Shown here: positions 15,308 through 24,945 of the stretch, piece after piece
Layout of the letters: each line of letters opens with the position of its first letter
Numbering within the stretch: position 1 is the stretch's first letter
Assembly: GCA_945952575.1 (NCBI GenBank)
Contig: CAMFIY010000001.1
Span: 1-35,720, forward strand
Reading direction: 5' to 3'
DNA from: an uncultured Leucobacter sp.
GTDB taxonomy: Bacteria; Actinomycetota; Actinomycetes; Actinomycetales; Microbacteriaceae
DNA length: 35,720 nt
Made by a program: the position numbers and the translations under genes
Notes under the pieces: model-generated
What the model was told of the DNA's origin: nothing
Database searches by the model: none
The model's input: only the letters and a program-made list of their open reading frames with translations

Positions 15308-15688
15308 TTAGTTCACGATCGGTAGCCCGGTCGCCTGAGCTGCTTGTTCGAGGGATCCGAGGTTGGTGAGGTTCGTGAACCCGGACTGTTCCATGAGCGC
15401 GATCGCCTGGCCGGATCGGTTGCCTGAGCGGCAGTAGACGAGGTATTCGGCGTCTGGGTCGAGGCTCGGGATCGCGGCGGCGAGGTCGCCGCCGTTGAAG
15501 TCGAGCAGCTTGGCTCCATCGAGGTGCCCTGCTGAGTGCTCTGCGGCGGTGCGGACGTCGAGCAGGATCGTGGCATCACCGACTTCGACCGGGTTCGCAC
15601 CGCCAGCCGAGTTCGGCGCGGATGAGCAGGCTGCCAAGCCGAGCAGGAGCGCGACAGCGGAGAGGGAGATAGTGATTGAACGGAGCAT
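15308..15688 (-). CDS. Rhodanese-domain lipoprotein
   Basis: The 126-residue protein has a lipoprotein signal ending LGLAAC with lipidated Cys21. A single rhodanese domain follows: VEVGDATILLDVRTAAEH, then the active-site loop YCRSGNRSG with catalytic Cys86. It would sit on the outer face of the membrane and carry sulfane sulfur as a Cys-persulfide. It is the last gene of a minus-strand operon with persulfide dioxygenase, sulfite exporter and thioredoxin. It starts 14 nt after the DUF4395 gene and has AAAGGG as its ribosome site. Likely role: relaying or detoxifying sulfane sulfur outside the cytosol. Confidence 0.88.
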   Translation of the reverse strand: MLRSITISLSAVALLLGLAACSSAPNSAGGANPVEVGDATILLDVRTAAEHSAGHLDGAKLLDFNGGDLAAAIPSLDPDAEYLVYCRSGNRSGQAIALMEQSGFTNLTNLGSLEQAAQATGLPIVN

Positions 15689-15702
15689 GGCGGGTGGCCC
15701 TT

Positions 15703-16323
15703 TCAGCTTGATTTTGGTCTGGTGGTGACGGATGGTTCAGGGGTCGGGTGTCCGACTGGCGCAGACCAGGGCGCAGCAAAGTGGGTGCTGGAACCCGTAT
15801 CGCAAGTGTCGCCCGGACAGTACTTGGGCGGTTGCTTGCTGAAACGGCTCTGTAGGGCGCAGCCGACGCAGATGCCGAACGCGGTCTCGAGGAAGAGCAG
15901 AGTGAGACAGGAGCCGCAGAGCGCGAGGGGGATCCAGAGCGGTGCCGCGAACAGGCCCATGCTCGCGCAGGCGACGAGGGCGAGGCCGAAGCCCAGCCAC
16001 CATGCGAGCTCCTTCTGCGGTGCGCCGACCCATTCCGGGCGCTGCCCTTTCACCGCAAGGCGGCCGAGCATCAGCGTGGGCGACCAGCGGTCACCTGCGG
16101 TCACACGCAAAAGCATGTCGATCATGAAGAACATGCCGAAGGGCTGCAGCGGCTGTGCCGAGCCGGTGAAGAACGCCGTCGCGAATGCGGCCCCGCCCAG
16201 CAGGAACATGATTCCCGCGGCCGCGCGCACAGCCCGCTCGTCGATGACGGGGATCGCGTGCCCGGGAACGACTCGGCCGATGCGCGAGGCTCGGGTTTCG
16301 GCGCTTGAGGCGTCAGCGATCAT
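15703..16323 (-). CDS. DUF4395 family membrane protein with Cys-rich tail
   Basis: The 206-residue protein has about four membrane helices (IMFLLGGAAFATAFF, FGMFFMIDMLLRVTAG, LGFGLALVACASMGLFAAP and LWIPLALCGSCLTLLFLETA). Two Cys pairs follow, GICVGC and CPGDTC. DUF4395 proteins are frequently found beside thioredoxin and rhodanese genes, and the conserved IDMLLR and FGICVGC segments are visible here. The Cys pairs suggest a thiol relay or metal site at the membrane. It lies between the TauE exporter and the rhodanese lipoprotein in one operon. Biochemical function is not established as far as I know. Confidence 0.78.
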   Translation of the reverse strand: MIADASSAETRASRIGRVVPGHAIPVIDERAVRAAAGIMFLLGGAAFATAFFTGSAQPLQPFGMFFMIDMLLRVTAGDRWSPTLMLGRLAVKGQRPEWVGAPQKELAWWLGFGLALVACASMGLFAAPLWIPLALCGSCLTLLFLETAFGICVGCALQSRFSKQPPKYCPGDTCDTGSSTHFAAPWSAPVGHPTPEPSVTTRPKSS

Positions 16324-16340
16324 TGGAGGCGTCTTCCGTT

Positions 16341-17132
16341 TCAGGCTGAGGTGAACAAGGACAGGAACGCAGGGGCTTCTTGGACGAGCACGAAGGCTCC
16401 CATTACGAGCACGAACACGCCGAACCCTTTACGGAGCGCGCGTCCGGGGATGCGCCCGGCCAGGGCGACGCCCGCGAACGACCCCGCGACGGCGGTCGCC
16501 GTGAAAGCGAGCACGATCGGCCAGTGCAGCTGCACCGAGAACAGGTAGCCGCCGAGTCCCGCGAACGACTTCATCGCGATCACGAGCAACGAGGTGCCCA
16601 CCGCGATCGCCATGGGCAGGCCGCCGAGCAGGTTGAGTGCGGGGACGATGAGGAAGCCACCACCCGCACCGACGAGGCCCGTGGCGATGCCGACGAGCAG
16701 CCCGTCGATGAGGATGCGCAGGATCGGCCTCGGGTGATCCGTAGCGCGCGCCGCGCCGCCGCGATCCTTGCGACCGCGGATCATGGCGGTCGCGGTGACG
16801 ATCATCATGATGGCGAACAGGATCATAAGCGCCACCCCGGGGATGAACCCGCCGAGCAGGCCGCCCGCGAACGCGCCGGCCATGCCCGCGATACCGAACA
16901 GGGCCCCGGTCTTCCAGCGCACACGTCCCGATCTGGCGTGGCCGATCATGCCGACCGCGCTAGTCGCGCCGACGATGAAGAGAGACGCGGCGATCGCCTC
17001 GCGCGGTTCCATCCCCAGCACATATGCGAGGATCGGGACGGTGAGGATCGATCCGCCGCCGCCCAGGAGCCCGAGGGACACGCCGACCAGCGCCGCCAGA
17101 GCGAGCGCGATGACGATCAGATGGGGTTCCAC
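16341..17132 (-). CDS. Sulfite/organosulfonate exporter, TauE/SafE family
   Basis: The 263-residue protein has eight predicted membrane spans in two similar halves. The repeated glycine-rich loops GVSLGLLGGGGSILTVPIL (residues 16-34) and GIATGLVGAGGGFLIVPALN are the family hallmark. The family exports sulfite and related anions. Next to a persulfide dioxygenase, which releases sulfite, this is the logical exit route; in Staphylococcus the tauE and cstB genes share the persulfide-induced operon. It is in tight operon order with CstB-like and DUF4395 genes. Confidence 0.9.
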   Translation of the reverse strand: MEPHLIVIALALAALVGVSLGLLGGGGSILTVPILAYVLGMEPREAIAASLFIVGATSAVGMIGHARSGRVRWKTGALFGIAGMAGAFAGGLLGGFIPGVALMILFAIMMIVTATAMIRGRKDRGGAARATDHPRPILRILIDGLLVGIATGLVGAGGGFLIVPALNLLGGLPMAIAVGTSLLVIAMKSFAGLGGYLFSVQLHWPIVLAFTATAVAGSFAGVALAGRIPGRALRKGFGVFVLVMGAFVLVQEAPAFLSLFTSA

Positions 17133-17153
17133 TCGGACTCCTGAGTGCGCCGG

Positions 17154-18572
<1,419 letters not shown>

Positions 18573-18609
18573 GATCAGTTCTTTCTCGAGTGATGTAGTG
18601 ATTCAGGAG

Positions 18610-18726
18610 TCAGTTGCAGGTGCAGCGGTCGGCCTCGGGTACGCCGTAGAGGGCATCCTCGATGTGCTCGCCGCAGCCGGTCCAGGTGGGCCTGCCGCAG
18701 GCAGAGCAGGTGATTCGCGCGCACAT
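18610..18726 (-). CDS. 38-residue Cys-rich protein (paralogue of the one at 19182)
   Basis: ATG 18726 to TGA 18610 encodes MCARITCSACGRPTWTGCGE, then HIEDALYGVPEADRCTCN. AAAGGA precedes the start at good spacing. The pattern C-x4-C-x2-C-x7-C-x2-H and later GVPxxxxC matches the 61-residue protein at 19182-19367, so the two are paralogues flanking thioredoxin. Cys/His spacing suggests one zinc or a thiol-reactive site. It lies 37 nt upstream of the persulfide dioxygenase gene in the same operon. Function unknown; a role as sulfur or zinc carrier is inference. Confidence 0.75.
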   Translation of the reverse strand: MCARITCSACGRPTWTGCGEHIEDALYGVPEADRCTCN

Positions 18727-18780
18727 AATGAGGGTCCTTTCTGACGATGTGCTGGATGGATGAGTGGATCTCAGCCGGTT

Positions 18781-19155
18781 TCAGGAGGCGGGCTGCGTGC
18801 CGCGCTCGGCGATCTGCCGACGCACGTCGTCCATATCGAGGTCACGGGCGCCCTGGATGAGCTGGTCGAGCTGCGCAGGAGGGAGAACCCCAGGCTGGGC
18901 GTAGACCGGGATCCCGTCGCGGAACACCATGAGAGTCGGGATCGAGCTGATGCGGAAGCTCGCTGCGAGCTGCTGCTCGGCCTCGGTGTCAACCTTGCCG
19001 AACACAATGTCTGGATGCTGCTCGGAGGCGCGCTCGAAGGTGGGGGCAAATGCCCGGCACGGCCCGCACCACGCCGCCCAGAAATCGACGAACACGATGC
19101 CATCACCGTTCACGGCACCCTCGAAGGTGTCCAGCGTCAGATTCCTCGTAGCCAT
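18781..19155 (-). CDS. trxA: Thioredoxin
   Basis: The 124-residue protein has the classic active site FWAAWCGPC with Cys30 and Cys33, then the cis-Pro loop SSIPTLMVF. The C-terminal tail is slightly extended (MDDVRRQIAERGTQPAS). ATG 19155 is chosen by homology to the usual thioredoxin start (MATRNLTLDTFEGAV); the frame is open further upstream. It is cytosolic, with no signal peptide. In this operon it can reduce persulfides and disulfides and recycle rhodanese and dioxygenase cysteines. It sits between the two tiny Cys-rich genes, whose conservation around it suggests a functional unit. Confidence 0.92.
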   Translation of the reverse strand: MATRNLTLDTFEGAVNGDGIVFVDFWAAWCGPCRAFAPTFERASEQHPDIVFGKVDTEAEQQLAASFRISSIPTLMVFRDGIPVYAQPGVLPPAQLDQLIQGARDLDMDDVRRQIAERGTQPAS

Positions 19156-19181
19156 TGCCTGTTCCGTTCCTTCTCTGCGGT

Positions 19182-19367
19182 TTAGCGGCCGAACAGGCGG
19201 GAGAAGAACCCGCCCCGGTTTGCCTTCGCGGCATCGATTTGCGCCTGAGTGTGCTTGCCGTTGCACCAGTCCGATGCGGGCACGCCCGCCTTCACCATCG
19301 CGACATGCTGCCCACATCCCGCCCAGGTCGTCTTCCTGCATGTACGACAGGTCACCGCTCGACACAT
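19182..19367 (-). CDS. 61-residue Cys-rich protein
   Basis: The ATG at 19367 follows AAGGAG at proper spacing; an overlapping GTG at 19370 is too close to it. The protein begins MCRAVTCRTCRKTTWAGCGQ and continues HVAMVKAGVPASDWCNGKH. It ends in a basic amphipathic tail (RGGFFSRLFGR) absent from its paralogue at 18610. Both share C-x2-C, TWxGCGxH and GVP. It is the first gene of the sulfur operon, immediately downstream of the operator at 19388, so it is probably strongly induced. Function unknown; zinc or sulfane-sulfur binding is inferred from the Cys/His layout. Confidence 0.75.
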   Translation of the reverse strand: MCRAVTCRTCRKTTWAGCGQHVAMVKAGVPASDWCNGKHTQAQIDAAKANRGGFFSRLFGR

Positions 19368-19387
19368 CACGCTCTCCTTGATTCTAT

Positions 19388-19403
19388 ATACCCCAGGGGG
19401 TAT
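19388..19403. promoter_or_regulatory. CsoR/CstR-type operator, sulfur-operon side
   Basis: ATACCCCAGGGGGTAT is a near-perfect dyad with a central C/G tract flanked by AT, the form of operators bound by CsoR-family repressors. It lies 20 nt upstream of the first gene of the minus-strand operon, where a repressor would block transcription. Confidence 0.8.
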
Positions 19404-19422
19404 CCTGCGGAATAGGATAACT

Positions 19423-19438
19423 ATACCCAGGGGGGTAT
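19423..19438. promoter_or_regulatory. CsoR/CstR-type operator, repressor-gene side
   Basis: ATACCCAGGGGGGTAT repeats the first operator with one C/G shift and lies 35 bp away centre to centre. It is placed about 50 nt before the repressor ATG, which fits autoregulation. The two sites flank a 19-nt spacer that must hold parts of both divergent promoters. Confidence 0.8.
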
Positions 19439-19487
19439 CATGTTTGTCAAGTCAGGTCGTTTCAACACAGTGAAGGAGGCAGAGGTC

Positions 19488-19784
19488 ATGGGGCATGAGA
19501 CAACAGCAGACCCTATTCCTGCTCAGCATGATGCGGAGGCGAAGCGCAAGGTGGTGAACCGCTTGCGTCGTGCACACGGGCAGCTCGCCGCGGTCATCGC
19601 CGCGGTGGAGCAGGACGCGCACTGCCGCGATGTCGTGCAGCAGCTCTCCGCCGTCTCCAAGGCGCTCGACCGGGCGGGGTTCCTTGTGATCTCCAGCGCA
19701 TTGAAAGAATGCTTGAACCACCCAGGCAAGGAGGGCGCCCCCGATCAAGACGAACTCGAGAAACTCTTTCTCACGCTCGCCTAG
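19488..19784 (+). CDS. CsoR-family repressor, probable persulfide sensor (CstR type)
   Basis: The 98-residue all-helical protein has the CsoR core KVVNRLRRAHGQLAAVIAAV followed by CRDVVQQLSAVSKALDRAG. Copper-sensing CsoR uses Cys-His-Cys. Here the equivalent positions are Cys46, Ala71 and Cys75 (SSALKEC), with the 29-residue Cys spacing kept and the His missing. Loss of that His while keeping both Cys is the CstR/persulfide-sensor pattern, and the divergent operon encodes a CstB-like dioxygenase. ATG 19488 has AAGGAGG eight nt upstream, so the longer frame from 19440 is not used. A copper role is possible because copper genes lie elsewhere on the element, but is less likely. Confidence 0.85.
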   Translation: MGHETTADPIPAQHDAEAKRKVVNRLRRAHGQLAAVIAAVEQDAHCRDVVQQLSAVSKALDRAGFLVISSALKECLNHPGKEGAPDQDELEKLFLTLA

Positions 19785-19941
19785 CCGTCGGCCTCAACCT
19801 CACCCCCGGGGATTTCCATCACCTCCCCCCTCGCGAAGCGTCGTTAGCGTGACGGTGTCAACGGAGGGCAATTTCACTCTGATCGATCGTGCGCTCACAA
19901 GATACTGCGCGACCATCCAGAAGGGGTCGTGGTCAACATCG

Positions 19942-20043
19942 ATGCCACAGCTTGATCTTCCCGTTTTCACATGCACCCCTGTGGCATGCCTCACCACAAC
20001 CCGCACCTAGCCCACTACACGCGCCGACAGCATTGATCTTCCC
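19942..20043 (+). other. Candidate oriT region upstream of the relaxase
   Basis: ATGCCACAG (19942-19950) and CTGTGGCAT (19979-19987) form perfect 9-bp arms with a 28-nt loop. TTGATCTTCCC occurs at 19952-19962 and again at 20033-20043. Relaxases of the MobF class usually act on an origin with inverted repeats next to their gene. No nick site can be assigned by eye. The rest of the 19785-20120 gap shows only ACGTCAG direct repeats near 20081 and 20104. Confidence 0.4.
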
Positions 20044-20120
20044 CTTGTTCTTCTGAATGAACGTATGCTACCGTGATAGATACGTCAGTTTCTGTAGTAG
20101 AAACGTCAGGTGGTGATCCC

Positions 20121-23100
20121 ATGCATGGCGGCGTGATCCTGTTCCGGGGAACCGGAGCCGACGCGGGCCGTTATGTCGAGGCCGATCGCTCCCGTGCCGA
20201 TGACTATTATCTCGGCGCGGATGCGTCTGTGGCGGCGTTCACCGCGCTCGATAGCGCCGGGAACGTGACTGCTGTGCTCGGGCTTGACCCGGAGGCGTAT
20301 GCGGCGTGGGTGGATTGGGTGAACCCGGTCACGGGTGAGTCGATGGGCACGCCCCGTCTACCGGGTGTCGGGAAACAGGGGTCGCCGCGGTTCGCGGAAA
20401 TGGTGGTGAATGCCCCGAAGTCGCTCTCGATTGCCGCAGCGCTCCACCCGGAGGTCTCCGATGTTCTCGACCGGGCGCAGCAGGACGCGGTGGCGGAGAT
20501 TCAGGCTTGGCTCGCCGAGCACTCCGTGACCCGTGTCGGGCTGCGCGGCAAGCAGGAGGTGGTGCCCGTCCAGCAGTTGCAGACGGTGGCGGTGTCGCAC
20601 CGCACCAGCCGGGCGGATGATCCGCACCGGCATATCCACTGTCAGGTCGGTACCCGCGTGTGGGCGGCTGGGAAGTGGCGGGCGCTGGATACGGCGGCGT
20701 TGCTCCGGCAGCAGGGCGCGATCCGCGCGCTCGGTACCGCCGTGATCGCCGCGCATCCTGAGCTTGCGGAGGTGCTGGATCGGCACGGCTTGACCCTTGA
20801 TCCGGTATCGGGTGAGGTGGTCGAGCTCGAGCGGTTCAACGGTGTGATGAGCAAGCGCGGCGAGCAGGTGCGCAAGCACTTGGAACGCTTCGAGGCCGAG
20901 TGGGAGGCGGCGCATCCCGGCGAGACTATGGGGCCAGTCGTCTCGGCCCGGCTCGCGGCGAAAGCGTGGGCGCATGAGCGGCCTGCGAAGAAGCCCACCA
21001 CGCTGCGCGAAGAACAGGCGTGGGCGACGGAGTTGCGAGAGGCCGGCTACGACCCCGAGACGTTGCGCCGGCCCGTGCGCCGTGCGCGGGTGTCGCTGGA
21101 TGACCTCTCCGTGCAGACCGTTGCGAACCGGGCACTGGATCGGTGCGCCGCAGGCGGGTCGGCGTGGACGGAGCACACGGTGCAGGAGCACGCGACCCGG
21201 ATCATGACCGAGTACGGCGTGCAGGCCGCACCCGCCGAGGTGCGCGAGTTCGTGCGCATTGCAACGGCGTTGGCGATGGAGGATTGCTTCTCCATCCTCT
21301 CGCCCGGCGCACCAGCCCCAGAGCATGTGGCGCACCTCACGAACCTGCGCGTGGTGCAAGCCGAGACAGAACTGCGCGACCTCCTGACCGCACGAGTGCC
21401 GAAGCGGAAGCCGAAGCACCCCGACGTGCGCGACGCGGCACAGGCGCGGGGCCTGGACGCCGGGCAGGAGCGCGCCGCTGCCGCGGTCGCATCGCGCGAT
21501 CCGCTCGTCGTCGTAGAGGGTGCAGCGGGTGCGGGCAAGACCACGATGCTCGGTGTCGCAATCGAGGTCACGACGCAGCATGGCCGGGTGTCGCGGGTGG
21601 TTGCGCCGACGTTGCGCGCCGCGCAGGTCGCACACGACGAACTCGGCGTGCCCGCGACCAGTGTTGCGGCGCTCGTGCACGCGCACGGGTGGCGCTGGAA
21701 CAGCGACGGCGTATGGACGCGCCTCGCACCCGGCAACACCGACCCCGAGACGGGCCGCACCTATCACGGCTCGTCCGAGGACGCGCGGCTCGCGCGGGGT
21801 GAGCGGGTGATCGTGGACGAGGCCGGGATGCTCGACCAGGACACCGCAATCGCACTCCTGACCGTCACCGCCGAGGCGGGCGCGACGGTCGCACTGGTTG
21901 GGGATCGCGCACAGCTCGCCGCCGTCGGCCGTGGCGGTGTGCTCGATATGGCCGCGCAATTCCGGGGTCACACGTTCGATATGGCCGAGGTGCACCGCTT
22001 CACCGACCCCGCCTACGCCGAGGTCACGTTGCGGATACGGGACGGCAGAAACCCCGGCGAAGTGTTCGACCAGCTCACCTCCCTCGGCCTCATCCGTCTG
22101 CACGACAGCGGCGACGAGGCGCGCGAGCATATCGCCCAGGCGCGGCAGGACGGCGAAGCGATCACCGTCAGCACGAAGGATGAAGCCCGCACCGTCAACG
22201 CCCGCATCCGCGAGGAACGAGTCTCGAACGGTGTCGTCGACGACACGACGACCGTGTACGGGAGCGACGGCCTGCCCATCGGGGCCGGGGATGTGATTCA
22301 GACGCGGAAGAACAACACTGATGTGGGCGTGGCGAATCGGCAGCAATGGGTCGTGCAGCACGTCGAGGACGACGGCGCGCTCTCCGTGCGTGAGGCCGGG
22401 AACGGGCGGAAGCGACAGCGCACCCTGCGCCTCCCCGCCGACTATGTGGCCGAGCACGCCCATCTGTCGTATGCGGCGACCGCCTACGGAGTGCAGGGCG
22501 CGACTGTGGCGGGGTCGCACACGATCCTCACCGATGCGACCAGCGCCGCAGGCGTGTACGTCGGCATGACCCGAGGCCGAGAGTCGAACGTGCTGCACGT
22601 CGTCGCCGAGAGCCAGGCCGACGCCAGGGCGCAGTTCATCGACGCGATGGGGCGCGACCGCGCCGACCGAGGACTTGCCGACGCCACCCGCCGCGCCGTC
22701 GAGGAGGTGGCCGGGCTGGTCGAGAGCGGCCCCGTGCGGTTCATGAACGACGAGATAGCGGTGCTCGACAAGCGTGCGGCAACGGCTGAGGCGCAGGCCG
22801 CACGCTGGCAACAGGTCAGCGCCGCCCTTGCCGACCTCAGCGACCGTGAGACCGAAGTGCGGGAGAGGGCGCGAGCGGCCGAGCAGACCGCCCGTGAGCG
22901 TGCCGAGCAGGTGCGCGCCGAGGTCGCCGCGCCGGTCGTCTCCGCGGCGAGAGGGGCACTCGCCAACTGGCAGCAGGCCGACGCAGCTGAACAGGAGGCC
23001 AGCGAGCAGGTGCGGGCGTCGTCATGGTTCGGGAAGCGCCGTGCCCGCGACGAGCACGAGAACGCCCAAGCGCGAACCGCCGAAGCGCGCCAGCAGGTGA

Positions 23101-23573
23101 CGAGCGAGTGGGGCGAGCCGCCGAGGTGGAACGAACGTGCCGATGCGTGGGTGGATCGAGTCACCCGGCCCAGAATCGACAGCGACCCGCGCGTGATCGA
23201 TGCCGAGCAGGAGCACCGGGCGGCACGCGACGCGCTGCTGCACCGGCCAGAGCGAGCACAGACCGAACGACTCGTGGCGTTCGCGCGAGTGTTCGGCGCG
23301 GAGACCGTGATCCGCAATCAGCAGGCGTACCTCACCGCCAACCCCGCGCAACAAACCGCACGAGCTGCAAAGACCGCGAGGCAGGCACGAGAGGAAGTCG
23401 CCCTGCTGCGCTCGCTCACCCCTACCGGGGCCGCAGAGAGGATCGAGCAGACCCGCGCCGAACAAGCGGTATGGGAAGCTCAGCGTGCCAAGCGGGAGCA
23501 GGCCATGTCGCTCGACTATGAGGAGCAGCACCGGAGCGCACCCCGGCACTACGGCCCGGCGCTCGGGCTCTAG
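20121..23573 (+). CDS. MobF-family relaxase/helicase (TrwC/TraA-like)
   Basis: The 1150-residue protein has an N-terminal relaxase domain with Tyr18, Tyr29 and Tyr30 as nucleophile candidates. The metal-binding His triad is H169-x-H171-x-H173 (PHRHIHCQV), with H160 upstream. A superfamily 1 helicase follows: Walker A VVEGAAGAGKTT (about 463-474), RVIVDEAGMLD (about 560), VALVGDRAQLAAVGRGG, and late motif TAYGVQGATV with YVGMTRGRESN. The C-terminal 300 residues are charged and probably coiled-coil. ATG 20121 is preferred for its AGGTGGTGA ribosome site; GTG 20073 in frame is an alternative. It nicks at oriT and unwinds the strand for conjugative transfer. No partner Tra genes are present, so the element would be mobilised by a helper. 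Confidence 0.92.
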   Translation: MHGGVILFRGTGADAGRYVEADRSRADDYYLGADASVAAFTALDSAGNVTAVLGLDPEAYAAWVDWVNPVTGESMGTPRLPGVGKQGSPRFAEMVVNAPKSLSIAAALHPEVSDVLDRAQQDAVAEIQAWLAEHSVTRVGLRGKQEVVPVQQLQTVAVSHRTSRADDPHRHIHCQVGTRVWAAGKWRALDTAALLRQQGAIRALGTAVIAAHPELAEVLDRHGLTLDPVSGEVVELERFNGVMSKRGEQVRKHLERFEAEWEAAHPGETMGPVVSARLAAKAWAHERPAKKPTTLREEQAWATELREAGYDPETLRRPVRRARVSLDDLSVQTVANRALDRCAAGGSAWTEHTVQEHATRIMTEYGVQAAPAEVREFVRIATALAMEDCFSILSPGAPAPEHVAHLTNLRVVQAETELRDLLTARVPKRKPKHPDVRDAAQARGLDAGQERAAAAVASRDPLVVVEGAAGAGKTTMLGVAIEVTTQHGRVSRVVAPTLRAAQVAHDELGVPATSVAALVHAHGWRWNSDGVWTRLAPGNTDPETGRTYHGSSEDARLARGERVIVDEAGMLDQDTAIALLTVTAEAGATVALVGDRAQLAAVGRGGVLDMAAQFRGHTFDMAEVHRFTDPAYAEVTLRIRDGRNPGEVFDQLTSLGLIRLHDSGDEAREHIAQARQDGEAITVSTKDEARTVNARIREERVSNGVVDDTTTVYGSDGLPIGAGDVIQTRKNNTDVGVANRQQWVVQHVEDDGALSVREAGNGRKRQRTLRLPADYVAEHAHLSYAATAYGVQGATVAGSHTILTDATSAAGVYVGMTRGRESNVLHVVAESQADARAQFIDAMGRDRADRGLADATRRAVEEVAGLVESGPVRFMNDEIAVLDKRAATAEAQAARWQQVSAALADLSDRETEVRERARAAEQTARERAEQVRAEVAAPVVSAARGALANWQQADAAEQEASEQVRASSWFGKRRARDEHENAQARTAEARQQVTSEWGEPPRWNERADAWVDRVTRPRIDSDPRVIDAEQEHRAARDALLHRPERAQTERLVAFARVFGAETVIRNQQAYLTANPAQQTARAAKTARQAREEVALLRSLTPTGAAERIEQTRAEQAVWEAQRAKREQAMSLDYEEQHRSAPRHYGPALGL

Positions 23574-23621
23574 CGGGGTCAAAGCGCAGTGCGATGCGCC
23601 GCTAGAAGCCGCCCCTACCCC

Positions 23622-24552
23622 CTAACGAACGGTAACGGGGATCATCGCGATGGGTTGGGTATAGGTGTCAATGCGGGTTGTGACCTGGATCTGCCACTCG
23701 CCGCTGACGGGCATCGTGAGCGTCGCCGCGTACTGACCCGTCGCCGCGTCTAGTTGTGGGGTCGCGGTGAATGGGCCGAGTTCCTGCTCGGGCAGGCGCG
23801 CCTCGACCGTGACCTCTTCGGTAGTGATGGGTTCGCCCTCGTATTCCAGGCGGAACGTGACCGTGTTCTTTCCGGCGGTGGTCGGCGTGATCGTGCCGTC
23901 GACCGTCAGCCCTTGCGACTCAGCATGCAAGGCCGTCTCTTGCGCCGTGGGTGCGGTGGTCTCGGTGCCGTGTGCGTGCTCGGGGGTCGTGGCAGGGCTG
24001 GTGTTGGTGAGGAAGCCGGTGACCGCGAGCACCGCAACCAGCAGTATGGTCTCGGCGGTGAGGGTGCGGCGCAGGCTCACCCACTGCCGCTCGTCGGTCG
24101 GGTGCCGGGCGATGCGGGGCAGGAGGTCGGTGCGGTTCCACGCGGCGACCGCGATGACCGCTCCGACGATGATGAGCTTGATCGTAAGGAGCAGGCCGTA
24201 CCCGGTAGTGACGAGTGCCTGCCAGGAGCCGACGATGAGCACGGCCATGAGGGTGCCGCTGACCGCGAGCAGGATCACGCTGTACAGTGCGAACCTAGAG
24301 AACCGGGCGAGCATCGCAGCAGACTGCCGGGCCGGGATGCGCGGACAGCCGCCACGAGTTGCCGGGCGCGCGGCATGAAGATACAGCAGGAGTCCGGTGA
24401 CGCCGCCGAGCCAGAACGCGCCCGTGACCAGGTGACCGTAGTCGGCGGCGAGCATCACCCACACGGGTTGCACGGTCTGGGTGTGCCCGACCAGGAGCGG
24501 TGCGGCAAGCGCGAGGGCCGCGCATCCAAGCGTCCAAATCCGGGCGCGACAG
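23622..24552 (-). pseudogene. 5'-truncated CopD/YcnJ-type copper transport protein
   Basis: The frame reads from about RIWTLGCAALALAAPLLVG to the stop at 23622, roughly 300 residues. It has five membrane helices of the CopD domain (GHLVTGAFWLGGVTGLLLYL, YSVILLAVSGTLMAVLIV, IKLIIVGAVIAVAAWN and others). A C-terminal extracellular domain of about 110 residues (TVDGTITPTTAGKNTVTFRL and following, ending MIPVTVR) is of the FixH/YtkA type. The N-terminus is missing: upstream the frame runs into transposase sequence in a different frame, so the apparent start at 24638 is spurious. The normal gene probably began with a CopC-like domain and followed ycnI. Loss likely abolishes copper uptake by this protein. 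Confidence 0.75.
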
Positions 24553-24945
24553 ATTCGTACCGTGCTGATGGGCACGGTTGATCGTCGCATCGACCGATAC
24601 ATCCCAGTCGATGTCACCGGCAGCGTCGGTCTCGGCAAGGATCTGCATCAGCACGCGATCCCAGGTGCCATCGACGGCGTATCGACGGTGCCGCTTCCAC
24701 ACTGTCTGCCACGGACCGAACCGCTCTGGGAGATCCCGCCACGGGATCCCGGTCCGATACCGGTAGACAATGCCCTCGACCACCCGGCGATTGTCTTCGA
24801 ACGGACGGCCTTTCCGGCCCTCGTTGGAGGGGAGTAGCGGATCGACTCGCTCCCACTGCTCGTTCGTGAACTGCGTAAACCTCGACCGGCGAACCATGCA
24901 CTTCAGTCTGCCGAAACCTCACCCACCGATATAGGAGACACGCCC
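24553..24945 (-). mobile_element. IS5-family insertion sequence, 5' half only
   Basis: The left end begins GGGCGTGTCTCC on the minus strand (24945 down), abutting CTAG (24945-24948), a sequence of the kind IS5 elements duplicate. The transposase ATG is at 24897. The element stops abruptly near 24553, where CopD coding sequence starts, so its right end and transposase C-terminus are gone. A deletion from inside the IS into the neighbouring copper gene explains this. Confidence 0.75.
24556..24897 (-). pseudogene. Truncated IS5-family transposase
   Basis: About 114 residues remain. They include the N-terminal DUF4096-like region (FTNEQWERVDPLLPSNEGRK, IVYRYRTGIPWRDLPERFGP and WQTVWKRHRRYAVDGTWDRV). 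The first catalytic Asp is in WDVSVDATINRAHQHGTN. The second and third acidic residues of the DDE triad are missing. The frame afterwards is read-through into copD in the wrong frame. It is not functional in cis; a complete copy elsewhere could still act on the remaining end. Confidence 0.82.

Noticed and set aside
19488..19784. Copper-sensing CsoR
   Set aside because: The His ligand position is Ala71 and the adjacent operon handles persulfides and sulfite, so a CstR-type sensor fits better.
20358..22811. An 817-codon open frame antisense to the relaxase
   Set aside because: It is a third-position GC shadow with low-complexity His/Arg/Pro composition and no ribosome site; the plus strand encodes clear relaxase-helicase motifs.
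24295..24897. A 200-residue transposase
   Set aside because: Only the first 114 or so residues are transposase; the rest is copD DNA read in the wrong frame.
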